Assembly (NCBI RefSeq): GCF_017571525.1
Contig: NZ_JAGETY010000002.1
Location: forward strand, 401,865-465,864
From: Hymenobacter sp. BT559
GTDB lineage: Bacteria > Bacteroidota > Bacteroidia > Cytophagales > Hymenobacteraceae
Direction: 5' to 3'
Length of the DNA stretch: 64,000 nt
How positions within the stretch are numbered: position 1 is the stretch's first letter; each line of letters opens with the position of its first letter. Made by a program: the position numbers and the translations under genes. Positions 7,712-16,201 of this stretch are shown piece after piece. Under the pieces are notes generated by a model. The model was not told where the DNA came from. It saw only the letters and a list, made by a program, of their open reading frames with translations, and searched no databases.

Positions 7712-8692
7712 ATGTCCGCAGAGAAGAACGAAGAGAAAATCCAGGCTGCCCTGAATGCCAATCCGGCCGCCGCAGCCGCTGCCAAGCGTAAGGTGGGCGG
7801 CCTGGGCCGGGGCCTCAACGCGCTAATTGAGGGCAGCTACGAGAAAAAAGGGGAAAACCGCGAGCAGCGCTTAGTTCCCAATCCGCTCAACTCGGTCGGC
7901 CAGATTCCGGTCGAGCAAATCGAGGCGAACCCCTACCAGCCGCGCACGCACTTCGACCAGGAAGCCCTGGCCGAGCTGGCCGACAGCATCAAGATTCAGG
8001 GCATTATTCAGCCCGTGACGGTGCGCCAGCTGGGCACCAACTCCTATCAGCTCATCTCGGGCGAGCGCCGCCTGCAAGCGAGCAAGTTGGCCGGCCTGGA
8101 GGCCATTCCGGCCTACATCCGCAAGGCCGACGACCAGCAGATGCTGGAAATGGCGCTGATTGAGAACATTCAGCGTGAAAACCTGAATGCTATCGAAATT
8201 GCCCTCAGCTACCAGCGCCTGCTCAGCGAGTGCCAGCTGCGCCAGGAAGACCTTGGCGAGCGCGTGGGCAAAAACCGCTCGACGGTGACCAACTACCTGC
8301 GCCTGCTGAAACTGCCACCCAGCATCCAGATTGGCCTGCGCGACTCGGTTATCGGCATGGGCCACGCTAGGGCCCTCATTAACATCGAAGACCCCCAGCA
8401 GCAGGTAGACCTCTACCGCCGCATTGTGGCCGAGGATATGTCGGTGCGCCGCGTAGAAGAGCTGGTGCGCACCGGCGCGGCCAGGCCCGCTGGCGGCGCC
8501 GCTACCGCCAAGCCCCAGCCCACGCCCGTGGTGCCGGTGGCCGAGCTGCGCCGCACCGAGCGCCAGCTCACCGACTACTTTGGCTCGAAGGTGCAGCTGC
8601 GGCCCAGCGCCCAGGGGCGCGGCGAAATCAAGATTTCCTTCGATTCGGTGGAGGACATGCAACGCATTCTGCACATTCTGCAACCTGCGTAA
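7712..8692 (+). CDS. parB: ParB chromosome-partitioning protein
   Basis: ParB (326 aa from ATG 7712) binds parS, spreads on DNA as a CTP-dependent clamp and stimulates ParA. After a charged Ala-rich N-terminus comes GGLGRGLNALI, the ParA-contact peptide, then the CTPase domain with NPYQPRTHFD and the signature GERR at about residue 125. The HTH follows (EDLGERVGKNRSTVTNYLRLL), then ALINIED and a C-terminal dimerisation domain. It begins the block parB-DUF5683-dapB-lepB with short gaps. No perfect parS was spotted in the window. Confidence 0.96.
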   Translation: MSAEKNEEKIQAALNANPAAAAAAKRKVGGLGRGLNALIEGSYEKKGENREQRLVPNPLNSVGQIPVEQIEANPYQPRTHFDQEALAELADSIKIQGIIQPVTVRQLGTNSYQLISGERRLQASKLAGLEAIPAYIRKADDQQMLEMALIENIQRENLNAIEIALSYQRLLSECQLRQEDLGERVGKNRSTVTNYLRLLKLPPSIQIGLRDSVIGMGHARALINIEDPQQQVDLYRRIVAEDMSVRRVEELVRTGAARPAGGAATAKPQPTPVVPVAELRRTERQLTDYFGSKVQLRPSAQGRGEIKISFDSVEDMQRILHILQPA

Positions 8693-8735
8693 GTACCGCA
8701 CTTAGGTTGCGCCGGTTGGCGTTAGCGGCTTGCTT

Positions 8736-9479
8736 ATGAAAGACTTTGCGCATTTTGATTTTTGGCGGCTGGCTAGCCCGGGGTGGGTGCTGGCGCTGGT
8801 GTTGCTACTGGCTGGGGCGCGACCCGCGCTGGCGCAAATTCCGACCTCGACTAACCCCTACGACGTGAACCCGACCAACCCCCAGGTGGTGCGGCCCGAC
8901 ACGGCTACGGTGCGCAAAATCAGCAAGAAGGAAAAGCGCGCGCAGCACGCTGCCGACTCGGCCAAGCGCACCGAGCGGCTCTTTGGCCTGCACCTCACCC
9001 GGCCCGAAAAGGCGGGCATGCTGGCCCTTATTCCGAGCGGCGGGCAGATTTATAATAAGAAGTACTGGAAGCTGCCCATCGTGTATGGTATGGTGGGCGG
9101 GCTAGGGTACTGGGTATGGTTTCAGCAGCATTATTATTCCGAATATAAGAGTGCCTACCAGGCGGGCCAGAAACCCGAAAATTCGGGCAAGGCTCCCGCG
9201 GCTTATCTAAATTCGACCGACTACCCCACTGCCAGTAAGGAAACTTCGCTCAACAACGTTTACAATAACCTCACTGGCTACCGCAGCTACCGCGATTTGG
9301 CGGTGCTTATCAGCGCGCTAGGGTACTCTTTGACCATTCTGGACGCGGTAGTGGATGCGCATCTGCACGACTTCGACGTGAGCGACAACCTCTCCATGAA
9401 CTGCCGCCCTACCTTATTGCTCGTGCCCGGCCAGCTAGCCCCCGCCGGTGGTCTGGCCCTCACGCTGCGGGTGAAATAA
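8736..9479 (+). CDS. DUF5683 domain membrane protein
   Basis: A 247-aa protein with an N-terminal membrane or signal segment (WVLALVLLLAGARPALAQ), a Lys-rich linker, then the DUF5683 region: PEKAGMLALIPSGGQIYNKKYWKLP, a GGLGYWVWF membrane segment and YRSYRDLAVLI. It lies between parB and dapB, a placement I associate with many Bacteroidetes genomes. The conserved GxxNPxxxQ-like tail and membrane segments suggest an envelope protein. Function unknown. ATG 8736 was chosen over an in-frame TTG two codons upstream. Confidence 0.8.
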   Translation: MKDFAHFDFWRLASPGWVLALVLLLAGARPALAQIPTSTNPYDVNPTNPQVVRPDTATVRKISKKEKRAQHAADSAKRTERLFGLHLTRPEKAGMLALIPSGGQIYNKKYWKLPIVYGMVGGLGYWVWFQQHYYSEYKSAYQAGQKPENSGKAPAAYLNSTDYPTASKETSLNNVYNNLTGYRSYRDLAVLISALGYSLTILDAVVDAHLHDFDVSDNLSMNCRPTLLLVPGQLAPAGGLALTLRVK

Positions 9480-9495
9480 CTGACTTTCCTTCCGA

Positions 9496-10218
9496 ATGAA
9501 AATTCTGCTTATCGGCTATGGCAAAATGGGCCAGACGATAGCCGGGCTAGCCGCCGGCCGGGGCCACGAAATCGTGGGCATTGTCGACCATCAGACGTCG
9601 AGCCAGCGCATCGAAGACTTCACGCCTGGCCAAGTTGATGTGGCCATCGAGTTTACCCACCCTGAAGCGGCTTTTGCCAATGTGGCGGCCTGCCTGCGCC
9701 AGGGCCTGCCGGTGGTGTGCGGCTCTACGGGCTGGCTGCACCACTTTGAGGAGGCTAGCCAGCTGACCAAGGAAACGAACGGCGCACTGTTCTATGCCTC
9801 CAACTATAGTGTGGGGGTAAACCTATTTTTTCACTTCAACGAGTACATCGCGGCCAAGATGAACCAGTTTGCGGCTGGCTACGATGTGCAGATGACTGAA
9901 ATTCACCACATCCACAAAGTAGACCAGCCCAGCGGCACCGCCCTCACGGCGGCCGAGGGCATCCTGGCCAATTTCCCGGCCAAGACCACCTGGCGCAACG
10001 CCCCCGCCCAGGCCCCGCACGAGCTGGCGGTGCTGAGCGAGCGGCGCGGCGAGGTGGTGGGCACCCACGAGGTGCGCTACGTATCGAGCGCCGACACCAT
10101 TGAGCTGCGCCACGAGGCCCACTCGCGCGAAGGCTTTGCGCTAGGGGCGCTCTTGGCGGCCGAGTGGCTGCCCGGCCGCCACGGCGTGTTTGGCATGAAG
10201 GAGCTGCTGGGCCTGTAA
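9496..10218 (+). CDS. dapB: 4-hydroxy-tetrahydrodipicolinate reductase
   Basis: DapB (240 aa) reduces the DapA product with NAD(P)H in the diaminopimelate/lysine pathway, which feeds peptidoglycan. The nucleotide-binding motif GYGKMGQ is at residues 7-13. CGSTGW marks the hinge, and the catalytic region reads EIHHIHKVDQPSGTAL with the conserved His and Lys. The closing HEAHSREGFALGAL and FGMKELLGL are typical of the shorter Bacteroidetes enzymes. It starts 16 bases after the DUF5683 gene and precedes lepB, consistent with one operon. Confidence 0.96.
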   Translation: MKILLIGYGKMGQTIAGLAAGRGHEIVGIVDHQTSSQRIEDFTPGQVDVAIEFTHPEAAFANVAACLRQGLPVVCGSTGWLHHFEEASQLTKETNGALFYASNYSVGVNLFFHFNEYIAAKMNQFAAGYDVQMTEIHHIHKVDQPSGTALTAAEGILANFPAKTTWRNAPAQAPHELAVLSERRGEVVGTHEVRYVSSADTIELRHEAHSREGFALGALLAAEWLPGRHGVFGMKELLGL

Positions 10219-10296
10219 AGCCGCGGGGCACTTCGCGTTATCGTTGTTTCTTTGCCGAATATTCTCTTGGGGAGCTAGGGCTCCCGCTCCCATTTC

Positions 10297-11454
10297 ATGC
10301 TTTTTCGTAAAACCGACCCGACTGCTCCGCCCAAGCCGCCCAAAGGCAAAGGCCGCGAGTGGTTCGACTCGCTGCTGTTTGCCGTTATCGCGGCCACGCT
10401 CATTCGCTGGGCCACGTTTGAGGCCTACGTTATCCCGTCGCCGAGCATGGAACACTCGCTGCTGGTAGGCGACTACCTGTTTGTGAGCAAGCTGCACTAC
10501 GGCCCTATTACGCCCCAAACGCCGCTGCAGGTGCCCCTTACGCACCAAACGGTGCCCATTCTGAACGTTAAGAGCTACTCTGACGCCATTCAGCTGCCCA
10601 CCTACCGGCTGCCGGGCTTCAGCTCGATTAAGCGCAACGACGTGGTGGTATTTCACGTGCCGCACGAGCAGCAGTACCCGGCCGACCTGCGCACCAACTA
10701 CATCAAGCGGTGCATTGCCATTGCCGGCGACACGCTGGAGCTGCGCAATGGCCAGGTATTTCTGAATGGTAAGCCCGGCGCCATCGCGGGCTCGCCCCAA
10801 ACCACCTACTTTATGGAGGTAGAAACGCCCAACGACGAGGTGCGTCAGGCGCTGCACGACCAAGGCGTGGTGGAATACGAGCAATTGGAAGATGGCATTC
10901 CGGCGGCCGGCACCAACCCCGAAACAGGTAAGGTGGGCTACTTCATCAGCTGCCCGGCCACTGTGGCCGCGTACTTCCGCAAGCAGCCCTACGTGAAGTC
11001 CTTGACGGTGACGGCCCCTAGCGTGCAGCTCTTCCCCGACGTGGCCGATTTCCACGTATCGGACGCTATGAGCGCGGTGCAACGCAAGTGGCAGCTCGAC
11101 AACTACGGCCCGCTGCCGGTACCCAAGAAGGGGCAGACGATTGCACTCTCGCCGGCCAACGCGGCCATTTACTACAAAATCGTGAGCCAGTACGAGCACA
11201 ACCCGGGCATTACCTGGGGTACCGATGGCATGATTCAGCAGAATGGCAAGCCCCTGACCAGCTATACCATCAAGCAGAACTACTACTTTATGATGGGCGA
11301 CAACCGCCACAACTCCGAAGACTCCCGCTTCTGGGGCTTCGTGCCCGAAGACCATGTGGTGGGCAAGGCCGTGCTTATCTGGCTCTCACTAGACCCCTTC
11401 GGCAATGCGGCGCACAAGGTGCGCTGGGGCCGGCTGTTTCACACCATCGACTAA
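10297..11454 (+). CDS. lepB: Signal peptidase I
   Basis: Type I leader peptidase (385 aa) that cuts signal peptides from exported proteins at the membrane surface. One N-terminal membrane segment (about residues 24-42) precedes the catalytic Ser50 in IPSPSMEHS; the general base is Lys137 in YIKRCIAIAGD. The box MMGDNRHNSEDSRFWG and the following VPEDHVVGKA complete the S26 motifs. An insertion of about 130 residues between Lys137 and the GDNR box makes it longer than the E. coli enzyme, as usual in Bacteroidetes. A small dyad (GGGAGC-TAGG-GCTCCC) lies just before its start. Last gene of the parB block. Confidence 0.95.
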   Translation: MLFRKTDPTAPPKPPKGKGREWFDSLLFAVIAATLIRWATFEAYVIPSPSMEHSLLVGDYLFVSKLHYGPITPQTPLQVPLTHQTVPILNVKSYSDAIQLPTYRLPGFSSIKRNDVVVFHVPHEQQYPADLRTNYIKRCIAIAGDTLELRNGQVFLNGKPGAIAGSPQTTYFMEVETPNDEVRQALHDQGVVEYEQLEDGIPAAGTNPETGKVGYFISCPATVAAYFRKQPYVKSLTVTAPSVQLFPDVADFHVSDAMSAVQRKWQLDNYGPLPVPKKGQTIALSPANAAIYYKIVSQYEHNPGITWGTDGMIQQNGKPLTSYTIKQNYYFMMGDNRHNSEDSRFWGFVPEDHVVGKAVLIWLSLDPFGNAAHKVRWGRLFHTID

Positions 11455-11474
11455 TCTTAGCTCGAGCATATAGC

Positions 11475-11509
11475 AGGGCCCCCGGCGGAATCATTCGGCC
11501 GGGGGCCCT
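11475..11509. terminator. Terminator after lepB
   Basis: A 12-bp GC-rich stem (AGGGCCCCCGGC and its complement) around 11475-11486 and 11498-11509, with a short loop. The T-run is weak (CTTG), so termination strength is uncertain. Confidence 0.6.
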
Positions 11510-11564
11510 TGTTCATATGGGTGAAATCTAGTAGCTTGCGCTCAACTAGTTTCGCCTACCGTAT

Positions 11565-12059
11565 ATGGACCAAAAAGTGCTTGTACTCAATGGCGACTAC
11601 ACCGCCATTACCTTATGCAGCGTGCAAAAGGCTTTCGTATTGTTGTTTCTGGATAAAGCGGAAATGGTGGCGAAGTCGGACCAGGGCGTGCTGCGAACTA
11701 TCTCGCAGGCTTTCCCCAAGCCCAGCATCATCCGGCTGGCGCGCTACGTGCGCGTGCCCTACAAAGGCATCGCGCTCAGCCGCCACAATATCTTCAAGCG
11801 CGACCAGTACGAGTGCCAGTACTGCGGCTCGACCAAGAACCTGACGCTCGACCACGTCATGCCGCGCTCGCGCGGCGGCGACTCGGGCTGGACCAACCTC
11901 GTGGCCGCCTGCTCGCGCTGCAACCACGCGAAGGGCCAGCGCACGCCCGCCGAGGCCAACATGCCTTTGCGCACGCAGCCAAAAAAACCAACCCTAGCAG
12001 GCTTTCTGAAACTCTCGGCCGGCACCCTCGACCAGAACTGGCACGCTTACCTGGGCTAG
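11565..12059 (+). CDS. HNH endonuclease family protein
   Basis: A 164-aa HNH protein. The zinc-finger/HNH core has YECQYCGSTKNLTLDHVMPRS, with the DHV catalytic His, then CSRCNHAKGQRTP. Two CxxC pairs bind structural zinc. The N-terminal 70 residues (VLVLNGDYTAITLCS) are the extension typical of this widespread chromosomal subfamily. No restriction, phage or transposon partner is adjacent, so it is probably a housekeeping or repair nuclease rather than a defence gene; that is inference. A bidirectional terminator separates it from the convergent hydrolase. Confidence 0.88.
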   Translation: MDQKVLVLNGDYTAITLCSVQKAFVLLFLDKAEMVAKSDQGVLRTISQAFPKPSIIRLARYVRVPYKGIALSRHNIFKRDQYECQYCGSTKNLTLDHVMPRSRGGDSGWTNLVAACSRCNHAKGQRTPAEANMPLRTQPKKPTLAGFLKLSAGTLDQNWHAYLG

Positions 12060-12075
12060 CGCTACGCTATAAAAC

Positions 12076-12109
12076 AAAAAGCTCCCGGCTGGCCAGCCGG
12101 GAGCTTTTT
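12076..12109. terminator. Bidirectional terminator
   Basis: A perfect 17-bp palindrome (AAAAAGCTCCCGGCTGG and its complement) with A- and T-runs at its ends, between the convergent HNH and alpha/beta hydrolase genes. Confidence 0.9.
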
Positions 12110-12130
12110 GCTGAAGGAAAGCACTACTAC

Positions 12131-13042
12131 CTAGTAGGCGCTGCGATTGCGCGAGTCGTCGCGCTCGGTGGCGTAGGCATCTTCGTTGTAGTCTTCGGGG
12201 ACATCCTGCCCACCCACAAAGCGCAGAATGTCGCGGTTGAGGCGGTCTTTGGCGGTCACGTTCAGGCCGTGAGGCTCGCCGTCGTACACCCGCAGCAGGG
12301 CATTGGGCACCAGCTTCACAGCTTGCTGGGCGCTGTTTTCCAGCGGCACGGTTTTATCCGACGAGCCGTGGATGAAGAGCGTCGGCACCTTAATGGTAGC
12401 CAAGTCCTGGCGGAAATCGGTTTCGCTCCAGGCTTTTACGCAGGCCGTAGTGGCACGGGGCGACGCCATCATGGCCAGGTTCAGGTTCCAGTCGAGCGAA
12501 GCTTGGCTTATAGGCTTGGTCACGACTCCTACGCCGTAGAACTTCTTGAAGAAAGTAGCTAGGAAATCGGGACGGTCTTTGCCCAGGTTCTCGATAATAT
12601 CGTCGAAAACCGACTTATCAACGCCGTTGGGGTTGTTGTCGGTCTTGAGCAAGTAAGGCGTTACGGCGCTCACAAAAATTGCGTTTTTGACGCGGGCGCC
12701 GTTGTGGCGGCTCATATAGCGCGCTACTTCGCCGCCACCCATCGAGAAACCCACTAGGGTCACGTTTTGCAGGTTTAGCGTGTCAAGCACTGCTTTGAGG
12801 TCGTCGGCAAGGGTATCGTAGTCGTAGCCATCCCAGGGCTTAGACGACTGGCCGAAGCCGCGGCGGTCGTAGGCCACTACGCGCTTACCGTGCAGGGGCA
12901 GCTCAGCCAGCTGATATTCCCAGGAAGCGGCGCTCAGCGGCCAGCCGTGGATGAGCACAATGGGGTCGCCCTGGCCGTAGTCGCAGTAATGCACTTCAAT
13001 ATCGCGGCCTTGGGCATCTTTGCCCACTTTGAGGAGGTTCAT
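12131..13042 (-). CDS. Alpha/beta hydrolase (chloroperoxidase-like)
   Basis: Alpha/beta-fold hydrolase (303 aa from ATG 13042) similar to cofactor-free haloperoxidases and esterases. Motifs: oxyanion IHGWPLSAASWE, YDRRGFGQSSKP, nucleophile elbow GFSMGGGE, acid in FIHGSSDKTVP and the late His in GEPHGLN. The C-terminal 25 residues (VPEDYNEDAYATERDD) are an acidic extension beyond the usual fold. The frame is open for 54 more codons upstream but without similarity, and the chosen ATG begins the conserved part. No signal peptide, so cytoplasmic. Natural substrate cannot be inferred. Confidence 0.9.
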   Translation of the reverse strand: MNLLKVGKDAQGRDIEVHYCDYGQGDPIVLIHGWPLSAASWEYQLAELPLHGKRVVAYDRRGFGQSSKPWDGYDYDTLADDLKAVLDTLNLQNVTLVGFSMGGGEVARYMSRHNGARVKNAIFVSAVTPYLLKTDNNPNGVDKSVFDDIIENLGKDRPDFLATFFKKFYGVGVVTKPISQASLDWNLNLAMMASPRATTACVKAWSETDFRQDLATIKVPTLFIHGSSDKTVPLENSAQQAVKLVPNALLRVYDGEPHGLNVTAKDRLNRDILRFVGGQDVPEDYNEDAYATERDDSRNRSAY

Positions 13043-13240
13043 AAAAAGGAAAAGGAAAAATGGGGAATGAGAGACTTCTACAGGAGTTACGCATAGCTCG
13101 TCGGTAAGGATTACGCAGGCTGAAATTTTACTACCAAGGCCGGTAGCTAGCTGACATCCAAGGCGCCCCACAAGTACTTTACCAGTAGCCGAATAGCAGC
13201 CCACAACCCATTACCACCATTTTTGCGCGTCTTTTGCAGC

Positions 13241-14479
13241 ATGAAATGCTTTTCGTACGCCTGGCTGGGGCTGCTTGGCCTGGCGGCCTGCAACACCCAA
13301 CCCACTTCTACCACCACCGCCACCGGGCCCGGCGCCGCTAGCCCACCCGCGACGCTGGTTAGTTCGCCGGGCACGGCTTACCATGTGTACCGCGCGCTGC
13401 TGCCCGGCCAGACCGATAGCATTACGCTGCACCTGGTAGCGGCTCCGCGCAGCTTCGATGCCACGGGCACCACGGGCCACTTTGGCAGCTACTACGGCCT
13501 CGATGGCCACCCCTACACCCTACAGGGCCAGCCCAGCTTGGCCCCTGATAGCGTGGTGCTGTTTGAAACGAGCCCTGAGAAGGCCATTGACCCCAACGGC
13601 CCTACCCTGTACTGGCGCCTGCGCCGCCAGCCCGGCCGGGGCGACCTGGCCGGCACCGTGGGCGGGCAGCCCGCGCACCTGCGGCTGGTGCAGCCCACGG
13701 CCGGCGCGCTCACGTTTGCGGTGCGCTACTTTGCCGACTCGGCAGCCGCGTTTCCCCAAGAGCCCAAGTCGCCGCGTGGGCACATTAGCTTGCAGGCCCT
13801 GGTGCCTACGGGCGGCGACGCAGCCATGCGCGAGCGCCTGACCGACAATATATTAGTAGGCCTGCGCGGCGATACCCTCGACGGCCTGCCGCCCGTGACC
13901 CTTACGGCGCTTTATAAGCAGCAGCGCCAGCAGTTTTTCAAAGAGTACCGCGAAGATGCCGCCGATACCCGCCCGGCCACGGCCGACACTACGGGCATCG
14001 GGGCCTACGCGCCCGGCCTCAACTACGAGGACCAGACAAATACCTACGTGCTCTACCGCCAGACCGACTTGCTGAGCCTGGGGTTTTTCCACTACAACTA
14101 CAGCGGCGGGGCACACGGCGCCTACGGCACCACCGGGGCTAGCTACGACCTGCGCACCGGTCGGCGCCTGCGCTATGATGACATTTTTCGGCCCGAAGCG
14201 GCGCAGCAGCTACCGGCCCTGCTAGGCCAGGCCGTGCGCCCGCTGGTGGGCCTGGCCGCCGATGACCCGCTTGACAAGCAGCTGTTTGTGAAGAAAATGC
14301 CCCTGACGCACAACGTGTACCTGACTACTGGCGGCGCGGTGTTCATTTATCAGCCCTACGAAATAGCCTCCTACGCCCAGGGCGAGATACGGGTATTTTT
14401 GCCCCTGGCGGCCATTCGGCCGCTGCTGCGCGACGGACTGCCGCTGCCGGGCAGTAGCGTGGTAGCTCGCCAGGAGTAG
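13241..14479 (+). CDS. DUF3298-like lipoprotein
   Basis: Secreted lipoprotein (412 aa from ATG 13241). The signal peptide ends in LGLLGLAAC. The central part is beta-rich without a motif I recognise. The C-terminal third contains GGAHGAYGTTGASYDLRTGR, YDDIF and FIYQPYEIASYAQG, which match the DUF3298 domain found in RsiV-type and PdaC-type proteins, where it follows DUF4163. In RsiV the fold binds lysozyme, but no sigma factor is adjacent here, so that role is not implied. Stands 12 bases before the DUF4202 reading frame region. Confidence 0.75.
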   Translation: MKCFSYAWLGLLGLAACNTQPTSTTTATGPGAASPPATLVSSPGTAYHVYRALLPGQTDSITLHLVAAPRSFDATGTTGHFGSYYGLDGHPYTLQGQPSLAPDSVVLFETSPEKAIDPNGPTLYWRLRRQPGRGDLAGTVGGQPAHLRLVQPTAGALTFAVRYFADSAAAFPQEPKSPRGHISLQALVPTGGDAAMRERLTDNILVGLRGDTLDGLPPVTLTALYKQQRQQFFKEYREDAADTRPATADTTGIGAYAPGLNYEDQTNTYVLYRQTDLLSLGFFHYNYSGGAHGAYGTTGASYDLRTGRRLRYDDIFRPEAAQQLPALLGQAVRPLVGLAADDPLDKQLFVKKMPLTHNVYLTTGGAVFIYQPYEIASYAQGEIRVFLPLAAIRPLLRDGLPLPGSSVVARQE

Positions 14480-14521
14480 GCTGCTTTCTTTGTGCCCACG
14501 TCGCTCGTTTTGCCTATCAGT

Positions 14522-15121
14522 ATGCCTAGCCCCACGCCGCACCTGGCCGAAGCCTTCCGCTTGTTTGACGCTGCCAACAGCGAAGACCCCAACCTCGAAC
14601 CCAACGAGGCGGGCGAGCTGGTGCCCAAGGAAGTGCTCTATGCCCAGCGCATGACGGCCTGCCTGGACCGCGTGGCGCCCAACGCGCCCGAGGCCGTGCA
14701 GCTGGCCGCCCGCTGCCAGCACATCCGGCGCTGGAGCATTCCACGCACCGACTTCCCGATGACGCGCCCCGGCTACCACCAGTGGCGCAATACGCTCAAG
14801 AAGTATCATGCCGAGCTGGCCGGCCAGCTGCTCGCTCAGGCCGGCTACGCGCCCGACCTGATAACCCGGGTGCAGGAGCTGGTGCAAAAGCTGCGCCTCA
14901 AGGACGACCCCGAGGTGCAGCTGCTCGAAGACGTTATCTGCCTCGTATTTCTGGAGTATTATTTCCTGCCCTTTGCGGCCCAGCACCCCGAGGAAAAGGT
15001 GATTGAAATCGTGCAGAAAACCTGGCCCAAGATGACCGAGCGCGGCCACGCGCTAGCCCTACAGCTGCCCTTCACGCCCGCGGCGCTGGCATTGGTCAGC
15101 AAGGCCCTAGCGGGGAAGTAA
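14522..15121 (+). CDS. DUF4202 protein
   Basis: A 199-aa DUF4202 family protein (ATG 14522). Conserved run: CQHIRRWSIPRTDFPMTRPGY, then YHQWRNTLKKYHAE and the C-terminal LEDVICLVFLEYYF. The several His, Glu and Asp residues on predicted helices look like an all-alpha metal-dependent (HD-like) fold, but that is inference. It converges on cobA with only 15 bases between stops and lies at the edge of the nitrate assimilation island. I recall DUF4202 genes near nitrite/siroheme genes in other bacteria, so a role in that pathway is worth testing. No biochemical function is known to me. Confidence 0.8.
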   Translation: MPSPTPHLAEAFRLFDAANSEDPNLEPNEAGELVPKEVLYAQRMTACLDRVAPNAPEAVQLAARCQHIRRWSIPRTDFPMTRPGYHQWRNTLKKYHAELAGQLLAQAGYAPDLITRVQELVQKLRLKDDPEVQLLEDVICLVFLEYYFLPFAAQHPEEKVIEIVQKTWPKMTERGHALALQLPFTPAALALVSKALAGK

Positions 15122-15136
15122 CGAGCAAAGCAGCAC

Positions 15137-15880
15137 TTACCCTAACCCTATTTCCCAGCCCACGCCTACTACGTCGCCGATGAAGATAATGGCTGGGTAT
15201 GTGATGCCCGCCGCGGCCACCAGTGCCGGCAATTCCTTCACGCGGCCTGCTACCACTTTGCGCTGCTGCAGCGAAGCGTGCATCACCACGGCGGCGGGCG
15301 TGTCGCCGCGGCCTTCCTGCTCATAGGTGGCTACAATCTCGGGCAGCTTTTTCAGGCCCATGTAAATGACCACCGTCGAGTTGCTTTGCATAGCTAGGCG
15401 CAGGTCGGCCGAGAGCGTGCCGTCTTTTTTGGTACCGGTGAGCACCCAGATGCCTTCGCTCACCTGCCGGTGCGTGAGCGGAATATCCTCAAATCCCACC
15501 GCCTGCATACTCGAAATGCCCGGCACATAGTGCGCCGCAATGCCGTGGCTGCGTGCAAATAGCATCTCCTCGAAGCCCCGACCGAAGATGAACGGGTCGC
15601 CCCCTTTCAGGCGAATTACGCGGCCCCTGGCTAGGGCCTTCTCGCGAATTAGCTCGTGGATAACTTCCTGGGGCGTGTACTCGCCATAGGGCTTTTTGCC
15701 TACGTAAATGCATTCGCAGGCGGCGGGGGCTAGCGCCAGCAGCTCCTGGTTGGCGAGGTTATCGTAGAGAATCACATCGGCCGTATGCAGAATGCGATAG
15801 GCTTTCAGGGTCAACAGCTCGGGGTCACCGGGGCCGGCGCCTACTACATATAGTTCGGGAGTGAGAGGCAAATGAGCCAT
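15137..15880 (-). CDS. cobA: Uroporphyrinogen-III C-methyltransferase
   Basis: SUMT methylates uroporphyrinogen III at C2 and C7 with S-adenosylmethionine to give precorrin-2, the first dedicated step to siroheme. Motifs: YVVGAGPGDPELLTLKAY at the N-terminus, VGKKPYGEYTPQE, RLKGGDPFIFGRG and VPGISSMQA. ATG 15880 places 9 residues before the conserved YVVGAGPG; an in-frame ATG at 15919 would add 13 residues and cannot be excluded. It diverges from nirB across a perfect inverted repeat and supplies the NirB cofactor together with the Met8-like gene at 25843. Confidence 0.93.
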   Translation of the reverse strand: MAHLPLTPELYVVGAGPGDPELLTLKAYRILHTADVILYDNLANQELLALAPAACECIYVGKKPYGEYTPQEVIHELIREKALARGRVIRLKGGDPFIFGRGFEEMLFARSHGIAAHYVPGISSMQAVGFEDIPLTHRQVSEGIWVLTGTKKDGTLSADLRLAMQSNSTVVIYMGLKKLPEIVATYEQEGRGDTPAAVVMHASLQQRKVVAGRVKELPALVAAAGITYPAIIFIGDVVGVGWEIGLG

Positions 15881-15971
15881 AAGCAAAGTGGAATCGCACG
15901 TAGGATTAGCTGCAACCATTCTATAGCCCCTATTTTAAGAGGGCTACTTACGACAAATTAAATAGATTCGC

Positions 15972-16057
15972 CAAAAGACACCCTATTTCCAAAGGGGGTA
16001 TTTCAAAATAATATCATTTATTTTGAAATACCCCCTTTGGAAATAGGGTGTCTTTTG
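15972..16057. repeat. Perfect 39-bp inverted repeat in the cobA/nirB intergenic region
   Basis: Arms at 15972-16010 and 16019-16057 are exact complements around an 8-base AT centre. Each arm carries GACACCCTATTTCC and AAAGGGGGTATTTC. It is AT-richer than its surroundings. The right arm contains the candidate -33 box of the nirB promoter. It could be an operator, a cruciform or a miniature element that brought in a promoter. Confidence 0.9.
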
Positions 16058-16067
16058 CATAAGTTTG
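16036..16067 (+). promoter_or_regulatory. nirB promoter (TTTG / TAAGTTTG)
   Basis: TTTG at 16036-16039 lies inside the right arm of the inverted repeat; TAAGTTTG at 16060-16067 fits TAnnTTTG exactly; spacer 20 bases. Transcription would start near 16074, giving a leader of about 128 bases before nirB. Confidence 0.6.
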
Positions 16068-16201
16068 CCGTATAAGCTTCGTAGTGCCTTCCAACTGAAG
16101 GGGCTCTTTAGCCGAAAACACCTTCTAAAGGTCTACCTACCCCTCTTTCCCACCCCCTCGATTTTGCCAAGTCATTTTCTACATCTACCTCACTGGTTAG
16201 T

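Noticed and set aside
6100..8700. parS sites near parAB
   Set aside because: No sequence close to TGTTTCACGTGAAACA was found on either strand in this region.
10141..11355. 404-codon open frame antisense to lepB
   Set aside because: Shadow frame of a well-supported gene in GC-rich DNA; low-complexity Val/Gly/Arg/His content.
16074..16201. Riboswitch in the nirB leader
   Set aside because: The leader of about 128 bases shows no recognisable conserved riboswitch core.
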